Shown here piece after piece: positions 1-8,361 of a stretch of 21,212 nt of DNA (position 1 is its first letter; each line of letters starts with the position of its first letter). Source of the DNA: Syntrophales bacterium. GTDB lineage: Bacteria; Desulfobacterota; Syntrophia; Syntrophales; UBA5619. The notes below the pieces were generated by a model. It saw only the letters and a list, made by a program, of their open reading frames with translations. It did not search any database and was not told the DNA's origin. The DNA is taken from positions 1-21,212 of the forward strand of contig JAQTRB010000006.1 in assembly GCA_028712015.1 (NCBI GenBank). The letters are read 5' to 3'. A program made the position numbers and the translations under genes.

Positions 1-557
<557 letters not shown>

Positions 558-568
558 ACCCCCCCCAA

Positions 569-592
569 GGGAACAGATTTGAAATCTGCCCC
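569..592. repeat. REP-like short palindrome in the murG-murC gap
   Basis: A perfect 7+1+7 inverted repeat (CAGATTT-G-AAATCTG, 574-588) is flanked by imperfectly complementary GGG and CCC ends. The overall form resembles the GGGACAG...CTGTCCC palindromes that I associate with REP/RAYT-type elements in related genomes; that link is from memory. It is non-coding and sits in the widest gap of the cluster so far. Confidence 0.45.
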
Positions 593-608
593 GGTAAAAC
601 CGAAAGCC

Positions 609-635
609 GTCCCCGGAAACCGCTACCGGGGGGAC
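609..635. repeat. GC-rich stem-loop in the murG-murC gap
   Basis: CCCCGG (611-616) can pair with CCGGGG (626-631) around a 9-nt loop, or GTCCCC (609-614) with GGGGAC (630-635). On the murG transcript it falls 12 nt after the stop codon. No clear T-tract follows, so a simple intrinsic terminator is unlikely. It might be an RNA-processing or stability element. Confidence 0.4.
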
Positions 636-646
636 GATGCCGTCTC

Positions 647-1813
647 TCATTTCGCGCCTCCGCGGAATTCCGCGGGGGCGCGTTTTTCAATCAGCTGCAG
701 GCAGGCGTCGACGATGGTCGCCGCCGCGCGGAGATTGCCCAGGGCGGCGGCGGCCTTTTCCATTTTTCGAATCACCTCCGGCTGGTGATACAGTCTTTCG
801 ATGAGCGTACCCAGCCTGCCGCCGTCCAGTTCCTTTTCCGGAATCAGTTCCGCTGCCCCGGCTTGCTCTAGGAGCCTGGCGTTTTTGGTCTGGTGATCGT
901 TCACGGCAAACGGAAACGGGATCAGAATGGCCGCCTTTTCACCGCCCGTGATCTCCGCGATGGAGGTCGCGCCGGCGCGGCACAGCAGCAAATCGGCCGC
1001 CCGGTAGGCCGCCGCCATCTCCGTGATGAACGGGTAAACCTCCGCCGTGAATCCCCGTTCCCGGTAGACTCGGGCAACCGCCTCATGATCCTTCTCGCCG
1101 GTTTGGTGGATGAAGCGGATCCTGTCCTTCAGCGGTTCGAGGTGGTTCAGTGCATCCATGACCGCCCGGTTGATTGCATGGGCCCCCTGGCTTCCGCCGA
1201 AGATCAGCAGCGTAAAACGCGGATCCCTTTCCCCGTTGTTCCGCCGGTCTTCGAGAAAGGCCGCGCGGATCGGGTTTCCGGTGACCCGGGTTCGATCCGC
1301 GGGAAACCAGTTTGCGGATGCCGCAAAGGTTACGAAGATTCGGCCCACGAAAAGGCCGAGAATCCGGTTGGTCAGGCCCGGGAATGCGTTCTGCTCGGCG
1401 ATCGCCGTTGGGATTCCCATCAGACGGGCGGCCAGGACCGCCGGCCCCGAGGCATACCCGCCCACACCGACGACGATGGACGGTTGAAACACACGGAGGA
1501 TTCGGAAGGATGCGAACAGGCTGCCCGGTATTTTCAGGAGTGATGCCAGAACCCGCACCGGACCGCGTCCCTTCAGACCTTCCACCTTCAACGTCCGGAG
1601 AGCGAAACCCAGGCCGCTTAAGATCTTCTTTTCCAGACCCCGTTCGGTGCCGACGAACAGGACGCGGTTTTCCGGATGGCGCCGCAGGAACTCCTCGGCA
1701 ATCGCGATTCCGGGAAAGAGATGGCCGCCCGTTCCGCCGCCGGCGATCATCATCCTGATGCCGCGGCCAGCCGCACAGGGGTCGGAAGGTTTTTTTTTCA
1801 TGTCATGATTCAT
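647..1813 (-). CDS. murG: Lipid II synthase MurG (UDP-GlcNAc transferase)
   Basis: MurG transfers GlcNAc from UDP-GlcNAc to lipid I, giving lipid II at the inner face of the membrane. The 388-aa reading has the family motifs in order: GGGTGGH at residues 25-31, GVGGYASGP at 116-124, GGSQGAHAIN at 206-215, and the nucleotide-binding RAGATSIAEI at 279-288. Length is slightly above the usual 350-370 aa because the first ATG gives about 20 extra residues before MMIAGGG. The ATG at 1813 overlaps the end of ftsW; ATG at 1801 or 1753 (MMIAGGG) are alternatives, and none has a strong ribosome-binding site. It belongs to the dcw operon between ftsW and murC. Confidence 0.97.
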   Translation of the reverse strand: MNHDMKKKPSDPCAAGRGIRMMIAGGGTGGHLFPGIAIAEEFLRRHPENRVLFVGTERGLEKKILSGLGFALRTLKVEGLKGRGPVRVLASLLKIPGSLFASFRILRVFQPSIVVGVGGYASGPAVLAARLMGIPTAIAEQNAFPGLTNRILGLFVGRIFVTFAASANWFPADRTRVTGNPIRAAFLEDRRNNGERDPRFTLLIFGGSQGAHAINRAVMDALNHLEPLKDRIRFIHQTGEKDHEAVARVYRERGFTAEVYPFITEMAAAYRAADLLLCRAGATSIAEITGGEKAAILIPFPFAVNDHQTKNARLLEQAGAAELIPEKELDGGRLGTLIERLYHQPEVIRKMEKAAAALGNLRAAATIVDACLQLIEKRAPAEFRGGAK

Positions 1814-2909
1814 AAGAGGATATATTCAACAATATTCCGACCGCCGTGAGGGACATGATCAGCGATGTACCCCCGTAACTCAGAAACGGGAGGGCGAGCC
1901 CCTTGAGCGGGATGAGCCCCATTACGCCCGCGATGTTGATGAACGCCTCCAGTGCGAGCATCATCGTGAGCCCCGATGCAAGAAGATTTCCGAACAGATC
2001 CGGCGCCTTCAGCGAAATCTGGAATCCGCGGACGATCAAGAGACCGTAGAGAAAGAGGATCAGCCCCACGCCGATGAAGCCGCTCTCCTCCGCGATGACC
2101 GCGAGAATGAAATCCGTATGGGGCTCGGGCAGGTAGAACAGTTTCTGCATCCCATCCCCGATCCCCACTCCAAATGGACCGCCGGAACCGAACGAGATCA
2201 GCGATTGAATGATCTGAAAACCCGAGCGGCGGGGGTCCTTCCACGGATCGAGAAAAGCCATCAGACGGGTGATGCGGTAGCTCTTGTACAGAAGCATTCC
2301 GACGGCCGCCGGCAGAAAAAGCGCCACAAGCCCGGCGATGTGAACGATCCGACCGCCGGCCAGATAGATCATCAGGAAGGCGATGATCGCGATAATGACG
2401 GTTGTCCCAAAATCGGGCTGCAAAACGATCAAACCGGTCAGACCCCCCGTAACGGCGAGGGGAATCAGGAGCCCCTGGCGGAAATCACGAATATGGTTGA
2501 CTTTATCCGCCAGGAAATGGGCGAGAAAGAGGATCAGCGCCACCTTGACCATTTCGGAAACCTGGAAGGAAAAGACCCCGAGGTTGAGCCAGCGGTTGGC
2601 TCCGCCGGCGCGGATCCCCAGATGGGGGACCCAGATCAGCAGCAGAAAAAAAGCCGACAGTATAATGCCGGGCCAGGCCAGCTTCCGGAGTTTGTAGTAG
2701 GGGATGCGGGTTGCAAGCCCCATGATGCCGAGACCGAGGCAGACGAAGAAGAGCTGTTTTTTAAGAAAGAACTGGCCGTCGCGGAACCGTTCCATCGCCA
2801 GAATGGAGCTGGAACTGTAGATCATCACGGTCCCGATGGTCAGCAGCAGAAGTGTCGCCAGCAGCAGGATCAGATCGGGTTTTTTTTCGTTTTCGCCCCA
2901 CCGTTTCAT
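1803..2909 (-). CDS. ftsW: Septal peptidoglycan glycosyltransferase FtsW (SEDS family)
   Basis: FtsW polymerises lipid II at the septum together with its transpeptidase partner FtsI. The protein is a polytopic membrane protein with the SEDS pattern: an N-terminal MIYSSSS region, the conserved FGVGIGDGMQKLFYLPEPHTDF loop followed by AVIAEE, and a C-terminal LPFLSYGGTS segment. I chose the ATG at 2909, which makes a 4-base ATGA overlap with the murD stop and gives 368 aa. An ATG at 2930 would add seven residues and lengthen the overlap. Neither start has an obvious Shine-Dalgarno sequence, which suggests translation coupled to murD. RodA is the main alternative, but the dcw context favours FtsW. 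Confidence 0.96.
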   Translation of the reverse strand: MKRWGENEKKPDLILLLATLLLLTIGTVMIYSSSSILAMERFRDGQFFLKKQLFFVCLGLGIMGLATRIPYYKLRKLAWPGIILSAFFLLLIWVPHLGIRAGGANRWLNLGVFSFQVSEMVKVALILFLAHFLADKVNHIRDFRQGLLIPLAVTGGLTGLIVLQPDFGTTVIIAIIAFLMIYLAGGRIVHIAGLVALFLPAAVGMLLYKSYRITRLMAFLDPWKDPRRSGFQIIQSLISFGSGGPFGVGIGDGMQKLFYLPEPHTDFILAVIAEESGFIGVGLILFLYGLLIVRGFQISLKAPDLFGNLLASGLTMMLALEAFINIAGVMGLIPLKGLALPFLSYGGTSLIMSLTAVGILLNISSYES

Positions 2910-4258
2910 GTCGATAATTGTTCGACCCATTTTTGAAAAAGGTCGCCCCGTTCCTTGTAGTCTTTGAATTCGTCAAAACTGGCGCATCCCGGTGAAAGGA
3001 GGACGGCGTCTCCGGGTGCCGCGGAGCGGTATGCTTTTTCCACCGCTTCTTTCAGCGTGGCGACAAGCGTCGTCCGGACCAACCCACCGACCAGTCCGTT
3101 GATTTTTTCGGCGGCCTCGCCGAACAGGACCAGCTCCTTCACTCCCCGGCGGATCAGCGGGGCGAGGGTTTGAAAATCTCCCTCTTTATCCCGTCCCCCG
3201 AGGAGGAGGATGACCGGCTGCGAAAAACTCTCCAGCGACCGCATGACGGCGCCGACATTCGTTCCCTTGGAATCGTCGTAGAAAAGAACGCCGTTTTTCT
3301 TCCCGGCATATTCGATCCGGTGGGCGATTCCGCGGAAACCTTCCACGGCCCGGACGATTGCCGGAGGGTCACAGCCGCAGGCCCGGGCTGCGAGGATCGA
3401 CGCCATCACGTTTTCGCAATTGTGCCGCCCGGGAAGGTGAATCATCGCCAGCGGGTATTCTTCCCGCCCCTCTCCGGGGAGAGGACGGACGAGTTTTCGC
3501 TCCGAGAGAAATATCCCGGAGTCGACGGGGCTCGATGAGCGGAAGAGTTCCGTCCGGGCGGCCAGCCTCGCGCAAAGCGCAGCCGACTCCTTTTCATCCC
3601 CGTTGAGGATCGCGAGGTCCCGGGCGGTTTGCCGCGCGAAGATTCTTTCCTTGACCTCCCGATAGGCGGAGAAGCTCCCGTGGTAATCGATATGGTCGGT
3701 GGTGACGTTCAACAGAACCGCGATCCGGGGGTGGAATGTCTGCGTCCATTGCAACTGGAAACTGCTGACCTCGACGACCGCCCAGTCCGCATCCTGCGGG
3801 CCGGCCGCGTAACCGATCAACGGTGTGCCGATGTTCCCGCCGATGAAGATCTTCTTGCCCGCCGCTTGCAGCATTTCACCGGTCAATGAGGTGACCGTCG
3901 TCTTTCCGTTTGTGCCGGTGATGGCGATGATCGGAGTCGCGATGAATCGGGAGGCAAGTTCAAGCTCGCTCAACACCGGGATCCCGCGCCGGACCGCCTC
4001 GATAAGGATCGGATTGGCGGGCGGAATGCCCGGTGACGGAACGACAAAGTCCGCGCCCGCGAGGATCTCCGGTCCGTAGGGGGCGGCGGTCGATTCCGCG
4101 GGTAGATTCTTCAGCGCGGTCCGGGCTTCCCTCCAGGACGATGCGGGTTTTGCGTCGGTGACGGCCAGCCGGACCCCCCGGCCCGCCAGAAATCGGGCCG
4201 TCGCGAGCCCCGTCTTTCCGACGCCGAGGATGGCCACTTTTTTTCCCTTCAGATCCAT
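2906..4258 (-). CDS. murD: UDP-MurNAc-L-alanine:D-glutamate ligase MurD
   Basis: MurD adds D-glutamate to UDP-MurNAc-L-Ala, the second cytoplasmic peptide step. The 450-aa protein starts with a Rossmann-type substrate domain (VAILGVGKTGLATA), carries the ATP loop GTNGKTT at residues 115-121, and ends with a ligase C-terminal domain containing LLLGGRDKEGDF and LLSPGCASFDEF, both typical of MurD. Length is normal. The ATG at 4258 lies 9 bp after the mraY stop, and the 3' end overlaps ftsW by the ATGA junction. Confidence 0.97.
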   Translation of the reverse strand: MDLKGKKVAILGVGKTGLATARFLAGRGVRLAVTDAKPASSWREARTALKNLPAESTAAPYGPEILAGADFVVPSPGIPPANPILIEAVRRGIPVLSELELASRFIATPIIAITGTNGKTTVTSLTGEMLQAAGKKIFIGGNIGTPLIGYAAGPQDADWAVVEVSSFQLQWTQTFHPRIAVLLNVTTDHIDYHGSFSAYREVKERIFARQTARDLAILNGDEKESAALCARLAARTELFRSSSPVDSGIFLSERKLVRPLPGEGREEYPLAMIHLPGRHNCENVMASILAARACGCDPPAIVRAVEGFRGIAHRIEYAGKKNGVLFYDDSKGTNVGAVMRSLESFSQPVILLLGGRDKEGDFQTLAPLIRRGVKELVLFGEAAEKINGLVGGLVRTTLVATLKEAVEKAYRSAAPGDAVLLSPGCASFDEFKDYKERGDLFQKWVEQLST

Positions 4259-4267
4259 TGCTGCCGT

Positions 4268-5347
4268 TTACCTCAATTTCAACGTGCTGATGGCGACGAG
4301 CGCCAGCAGCACGGAAATAATCCAGAAGCGGACGATCACCTTCGGTTCCGGCCATCCCTTGAGTTCGAAATGGTGATGGATCGGGGCCATTTTGAAGATC
4401 CTCCTTCCGCCGGAGAGCTTGAACCAGCCGACCTGAAAAATGACGGAGAAGGTCTCCAGGACGAATATACCGCCGACGATGGCCAGCAGAATCTCCTGTT
4501 TCGTCAGGATCGCCAGGGCACCCAGGGAACCGCCGAGAGAGAGGGAACCCACGTCCCCCATGAAGACCTGGGCAGGATACGTATTGTACCAGAGGAATCC
4601 GATGCCGGCGCCGACGACCGCGCCGCAGAAGATCGCCAGTTCTCCCGTTCCCGCCACATACGGGATTTGGAGGTATGCCGCGATCTTGATGTTGCCGGCG
4701 AAATAGGCAAACAACAGATAGGTCATGAAGCAGGTGATCGTCGGGCCGATGGCGAGGCCATCCAGACCGTCCGTGAGATTGACCGCGTTCGCGGCGCCCA
4801 CGATGATGAAGGTGGACAGCAGGACGTAGCCCCAGCCGATGTTCGGCAGAACCGTCTTGAAAAAGGGGATCGTCACATTCGCGTTGAATCCCGGCTTGAT
4901 GTAGAGGATTACGCCGACGAACAGCGCGATTGCGACCTCGGCGGCCAGTCGGACGGTTCCCGGAACGCCCCGGCTGTTTTGATGGACGAGCTTCCGGTAG
5001 TCGTCGAGGAAACCGATCAGCCCGAAACCGACCATGACCATGATCATCAGCCAGATGCAGTCGACGGTTAGGTTCGCCCAGAGGAGCGTGGAGACGGTGA
5101 CCGCGAAGATGATCAGGATGCCGCCCATCGTCGGCGTCCCCTTTTTGTTGATGTGGGAGCCCGGCCCGTCCTCGCGGATGGTCTGGCCTATCCGAAGGTC
5201 CTGGAGCCTGCGGATCAGCCAGGGACCGATAATGAAACAGATCACGAGCGCGGTGATCGCCGCATAGATCGTCCGGAAGGTGATGTAGCGAAAGACGTTG
5301 AAAAAGGAATACGTTTGATGAAGCGGATATAAAAGATGAAAAAGCAT
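4268..5347 (-). CDS. mraY: Phospho-MurNAc-pentapeptide translocase MraY
   Basis: MraY links phospho-MurNAc-pentapeptide to undecaprenyl phosphate, making lipid I in the inner membrane. The 359-aa protein is very hydrophobic with about ten membrane segments. It shows KKGTPTMGG (68-76), the catalytic FLDDY (113-117), NLTDGLDGLA (190-199), MGDVGSL, and the PIHHHFE loop near the C-terminus, which together are diagnostic. Start ATG 5347 is preceded by GGGAAGG about 8 nt upstream. The 45-bp gap to murF is one of the longer gaps in the operon. Confidence 0.98.
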   Translation of the reverse strand: MLFHLLYPLHQTYSFFNVFRYITFRTIYAAITALVICFIIGPWLIRRLQDLRIGQTIREDGPGSHINKKGTPTMGGILIIFAVTVSTLLWANLTVDCIWLMIMVMVGFGLIGFLDDYRKLVHQNSRGVPGTVRLAAEVAIALFVGVILYIKPGFNANVTIPFFKTVLPNIGWGYVLLSTFIIVGAANAVNLTDGLDGLAIGPTITCFMTYLLFAYFAGNIKIAAYLQIPYVAGTGELAIFCGAVVGAGIGFLWYNTYPAQVFMGDVGSLSLGGSLGALAILTKQEILLAIVGGIFVLETFSVIFQVGWFKLSGGRRIFKMAPIHHHFELKGWPEPKVIVRFWIISVLLALVAISTLKLR

Positions 5348-5392
5348 TGATCCAGCCTTCCCGATGCAACCGGTGTTTTTGTGCGGTGAATC

Positions 5393-6823
5393 CTACACCG
5401 TTTGCGATTTCAGGTCAAATGCCGCGATGATCTTCTCCGCCACCGCCTCCATTTTCATCTTTCGCGATCCCTTGATCAGGATCCAGTCGCCCCTGGTCAG
5501 CCGGGGCTGTAGCAAAGCGACCACCTCCTCCGGATGTTCGAAAAAGGTGATCCGTTCCGCCGGGAATCCCCGGCGGATTGACCCGGCCGCCAGCGCCTGG
5601 GTCAGCGATCCCTTGAGAAAAAGGTGGCTTGGCCGTGCGTCCGCAAGCAGCGTTCCGATCTCCTCATGCAGCGGCTCCGATTGTTTGCCCAGCTCCAGCA
5701 TGTCGCCCAGGATCGCAAAGGCATGACCGTTTCCCCGCAATTCCAGCATGGTCTTCAGCGCCTCCCGCATCGAGGAAGGATTTGCGTTGTAGGCATCGAT
5801 CATCAGGAAGGCGCCGTTTCCAAGCGGCCGGACCTCGTTTCTTCCGGGGAGCGGACGGAAGGCGGCAAGACCCGCCGCAATTGCTTTGCGGTCGAAGCCG
5901 ATCGACCATGCCGCGGCGGCCGCGGCGAGGGCGTTCATCACATTGTGTTCCCCGGGGGTGTGAAGGATAACCGGGACGCCGATCCCGTCGATGAACAACT
6001 CGAAGCGGACCCCTGCCGGCCCGGACGGTTCGATTTGCCGGGCGTTGACATCGGCCCCTTCGCCGAGGCCAAACCGGATCCGCTCCCCTCGCCAGCGGCG
6101 CGCGAGAAGACCGATCTCCGGGTCGTCATGGTTGATAATCGCCCGGCCGCGGCCGGCCATTTTTTCCCAAAGGGCCCCTTTTTCTTCCCGGATTCCGTGC
6201 AGGGAACCGAGACCTTCGAGATGCGCCGGTCCTACGTTCGTGATGACGCCGACCTCCGGTTCGGCAATGGCCGCAAGGAGCGCGATCTCTCCCGGGCAGT
6301 TTGTCCCCATCTCGACGACGGCCAGTTCGTGGTTCTCTCGCAGTCGCAGAAGGGTCAGCGGGAGGCCGATCCGATTGTTCAAATTTCCTTCCGTTTTGAG
6401 GACGTTCCGCGTGCGGGATGCGATTGCCGCGACCATCTCTTTCGTTGTGGTCTTTCCAGAGCTTCCGGTGATCGCGATCACGGGGACGGCGAAATGTCGA
6501 CGCCAGTCGCGGGCGATGTCGCCGAGGGCCCGCAGGGTGTCGGGGACGCCGATGGCGGGCAGCCTCTCCGGCGCCGACGCAAGTTTTGCCGCGGCATTCG
6601 CGCGGATGAGGAGCCCGGCGGCCCCCCGTTCCTCGGCCCGGGTCAGGAAGTCGTGTCCGTCGAAATGTTCGCCTTCCAGCGCGATGTAGAGGTTTCCCAC
6701 GGTCAATGTGCGCGTGTCCGTGGAGATCCCTCGGCAAGACCAGTCGCCGCCGCCGCGGAGCAGGTTTCCGCCCGTGCATCTTAGAATCTCGTCGGCGGAG
6801 AAGAGCGGCACGCCGTCCGTCAT
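5393..6823 (-). CDS. murF: UDP-MurNAc-tripeptide:D-alanyl-D-alanine ligase MurF
   Basis: MurF attaches D-Ala-D-Ala to UDP-MurNAc-tripeptide, completing the pentapeptide precursor. The 476-aa protein has the N-terminal Mur substrate domain (STDTRTL...GNLYIALEGEHFDGHDF), the ATP loop GSSGKTTTKE at 120-129, EMGTNCPGEI, HNVMNALAAAA, and the YNANPSSM segment in the C-terminal domain, all typical of MurF. Start and stop fit the family length. Its ATG overlaps the murE stop by 4 bases (ATGA), suggesting coupled translation. Confidence 0.97.
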   Translation of the reverse strand: MTDGVPLFSADEILRCTGGNLLRGGGDWSCRGISTDTRTLTVGNLYIALEGEHFDGHDFLTRAEERGAAGLLIRANAAAKLASAPERLPAIGVPDTLRALGDIARDWRRHFAVPVIAITGSSGKTTTKEMVAAIASRTRNVLKTEGNLNNRIGLPLTLLRLRENHELAVVEMGTNCPGEIALLAAIAEPEVGVITNVGPAHLEGLGSLHGIREEKGALWEKMAGRGRAIINHDDPEIGLLARRWRGERIRFGLGEGADVNARQIEPSGPAGVRFELFIDGIGVPVILHTPGEHNVMNALAAAAAAWSIGFDRKAIAAGLAAFRPLPGRNEVRPLGNGAFLMIDAYNANPSSMREALKTMLELRGNGHAFAILGDMLELGKQSEPLHEEIGTLLADARPSHLFLKGSLTQALAAGSIRRGFPAERITFFEHPEEVVALLQPRLTRGDWILIKGSRKMKMEAVAEKIIAAFDLKSQTV

Positions 6824-8352
6824 GATCCGCTCCTCCTGCTTTGCCGCTGTTGCAACGCCTCGCGCGCGATGACCCGGTCATCGAAAGGGAACTTCCTGGC
6901 GCCGATGATCTGGTAGTCCTCGTGCCCCTTCCCGGCGATGAGAACAATGTCCGTGACCGCGGCCACCCCAATGGCCGCGGCAATGGCCTCTTTCCGGTCG
7001 GGAAGGACGAGGTACCCTCGTTGGCCCGACTGATTCTTTATATCCTTCCTATCGGTGAATTTCGGCACCCGGATTCCGGTTTCGATCTCTTGGATGATAT
7101 CCAGCGGATCCTCCGACCGTGGGTTGTCCGAGGTCACGATCGTCAGGTCGCTCAAATCGGCTGCGGCCTCGCCCATCAGCGGCCTCTTTCCGCGATCTCG
7201 ATCCCCGCCGCACCCGAAAACGGTGATGATCCTCCCCGCCCGGAAGGCGGAGAGATTCTGGAGGACCCGGCGCAACGCATCGTCCGTGTGCGCGTAATCA
7301 ATGAAAACGGCGGGTTGCGCAGCCGTGCTGACCTTTTCCAGGCGTCCGGGAATGTGGGCCAGAGCGGCGATCCCGTCGCGAATGGCTTCTTTGGGAGTCT
7401 CGACCGCATGGGCGGCCGCCGCCGCGGCCAGGATGTTGTAGAGGTTGAATTTCCCCAGCAGCGGGGATGTGATCTCCAAGGTCTCTTCCCCGAGGTGAAG
7501 TCTCGCCTTGATCCCCTCGAGGGAAAGATGCGGGAAATCGGCCGTGACATCACACGGGGGATTGAGTCCGTAGATGAATCGACCGCCTGGAGCCTCGCGG
7601 TTGATCCGTTGTCCCCAGGGATCATCGCCGTTGAGGATCATCCGCTGCGGGTGGTTTTTCCCGCCGGCCGGGAGCAATTCCGTAAAAAAACGTCTCTTGG
7701 CCTGGAAATAATTCTCCATTGTCCGGTGGTAGTCGAGATGATCCTGGGTGAGGTTGGTAAAAACCCCAAGATCAAATGCGCAATCATCCACTCGGCGCAG
7801 GTCGATTGCGTGGGAAGAGACCTCCGCCACGACGTGCGTGATCCCATGGTCGACCATTTCCCGAAGAATCCGTTGCATCTCGAAGGATTCCGGCGTGGTA
7901 TTCGGGGCGGGGATATGCTGATCGCCGTAGCGGTAGTTTACCGTTCCCAGGACGCCGACCGAATGGCCCGCGGCCCGGAGAATGGCCTCCAGCAGATAGG
8001 TGACCGTGGTCTTGCCGTTCGTTCCGACCACGGCGATGAGACAGAGTCGGGCAGAAGGGTGGCTGAAGAAATTTTTTCCAAGTCGGCCGAGAACCTGACG
8101 GCTGTCCCGGACCCGAATGGCCGTGATGCCGGACGGAGAAACGAAATCCCGCTCGTGGAGAATGAAACGGGCGCCGCGGGCCAAGGCGTCAGGGATGAAT
8201 TCATGACCGTCGGTCCGGAGGCCGGGAATCGCCACGAAGAGACCGTCCGGTTTACATTCCCGCGAGTCGTAACAGACCGAACGGACTTCCCCGTCTGGCT
8301 CCCCCGAGATTCCCAGAATCTCGATTCCCCTCATCAGCTCGGAAAGTCGCAT
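6820..8352 (-). CDS. murE: UDP-MurNAc-L-Ala-D-Glu:meso-diaminopimelate ligase MurE
   Basis: MurE adds the third peptide residue of the wall precursor. The 510-aa protein has the ATP loop GTNGKTT at residues 110-116, TTPESFEMQR in the substrate-binding region, HLDYHRTMENYFQAKRRFF containing the lysine that is carbamylated in this family, and DNPRSEDP at 409-416. DNPR is the known specificity motif for meso-diaminopimelate, so a Gram-negative type peptidoglycan is expected. GKGHEDYQ is present near the C-terminus. The ATG at 8352 is 9 bp after the ftsI stop; the 3' end overlaps murF by ATGA. Confidence 0.98.
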   Translation of the reverse strand: MRLSELMRGIEILGISGEPDGEVRSVCYDSRECKPDGLFVAIPGLRTDGHEFIPDALARGARFILHERDFVSPSGITAIRVRDSRQVLGRLGKNFFSHPSARLCLIAVVGTNGKTTVTYLLEAILRAAGHSVGVLGTVNYRYGDQHIPAPNTTPESFEMQRILREMVDHGITHVVAEVSSHAIDLRRVDDCAFDLGVFTNLTQDHLDYHRTMENYFQAKRRFFTELLPAGGKNHPQRMILNGDDPWGQRINREAPGGRFIYGLNPPCDVTADFPHLSLEGIKARLHLGEETLEITSPLLGKFNLYNILAAAAAAHAVETPKEAIRDGIAALAHIPGRLEKVSTAAQPAVFIDYAHTDDALRRVLQNLSAFRAGRIITVFGCGGDRDRGKRPLMGEAAADLSDLTIVTSDNPRSEDPLDIIQEIETGIRVPKFTDRKDIKNQSGQRGYLVLPDRKEAIAAAIGVAAVTDIVLIAGKGHEDYQIIGARKFPFDDRVIAREALQQRQSRRSGS

Positions 8353-8361
8353 CCGGACCTC

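Noticed and set aside
609..635. Intrinsic terminator between murG and murC
   Set aside because: The stem is not followed by a T-tract close to its base, and murC would need a new promoter that I cannot see.
2118..2936. 272-aa plus-strand open frame
   Set aside because: Antisense to ftsW, rich in charged residues and Gln, with no family features.
3960..5369. 469-aa minus-strand open frame
   Set aside because: It overlaps mraY and murD almost fully in another frame, is Arg/Gly/Pro rich, and matches nothing; mraY and murD have clear motifs.
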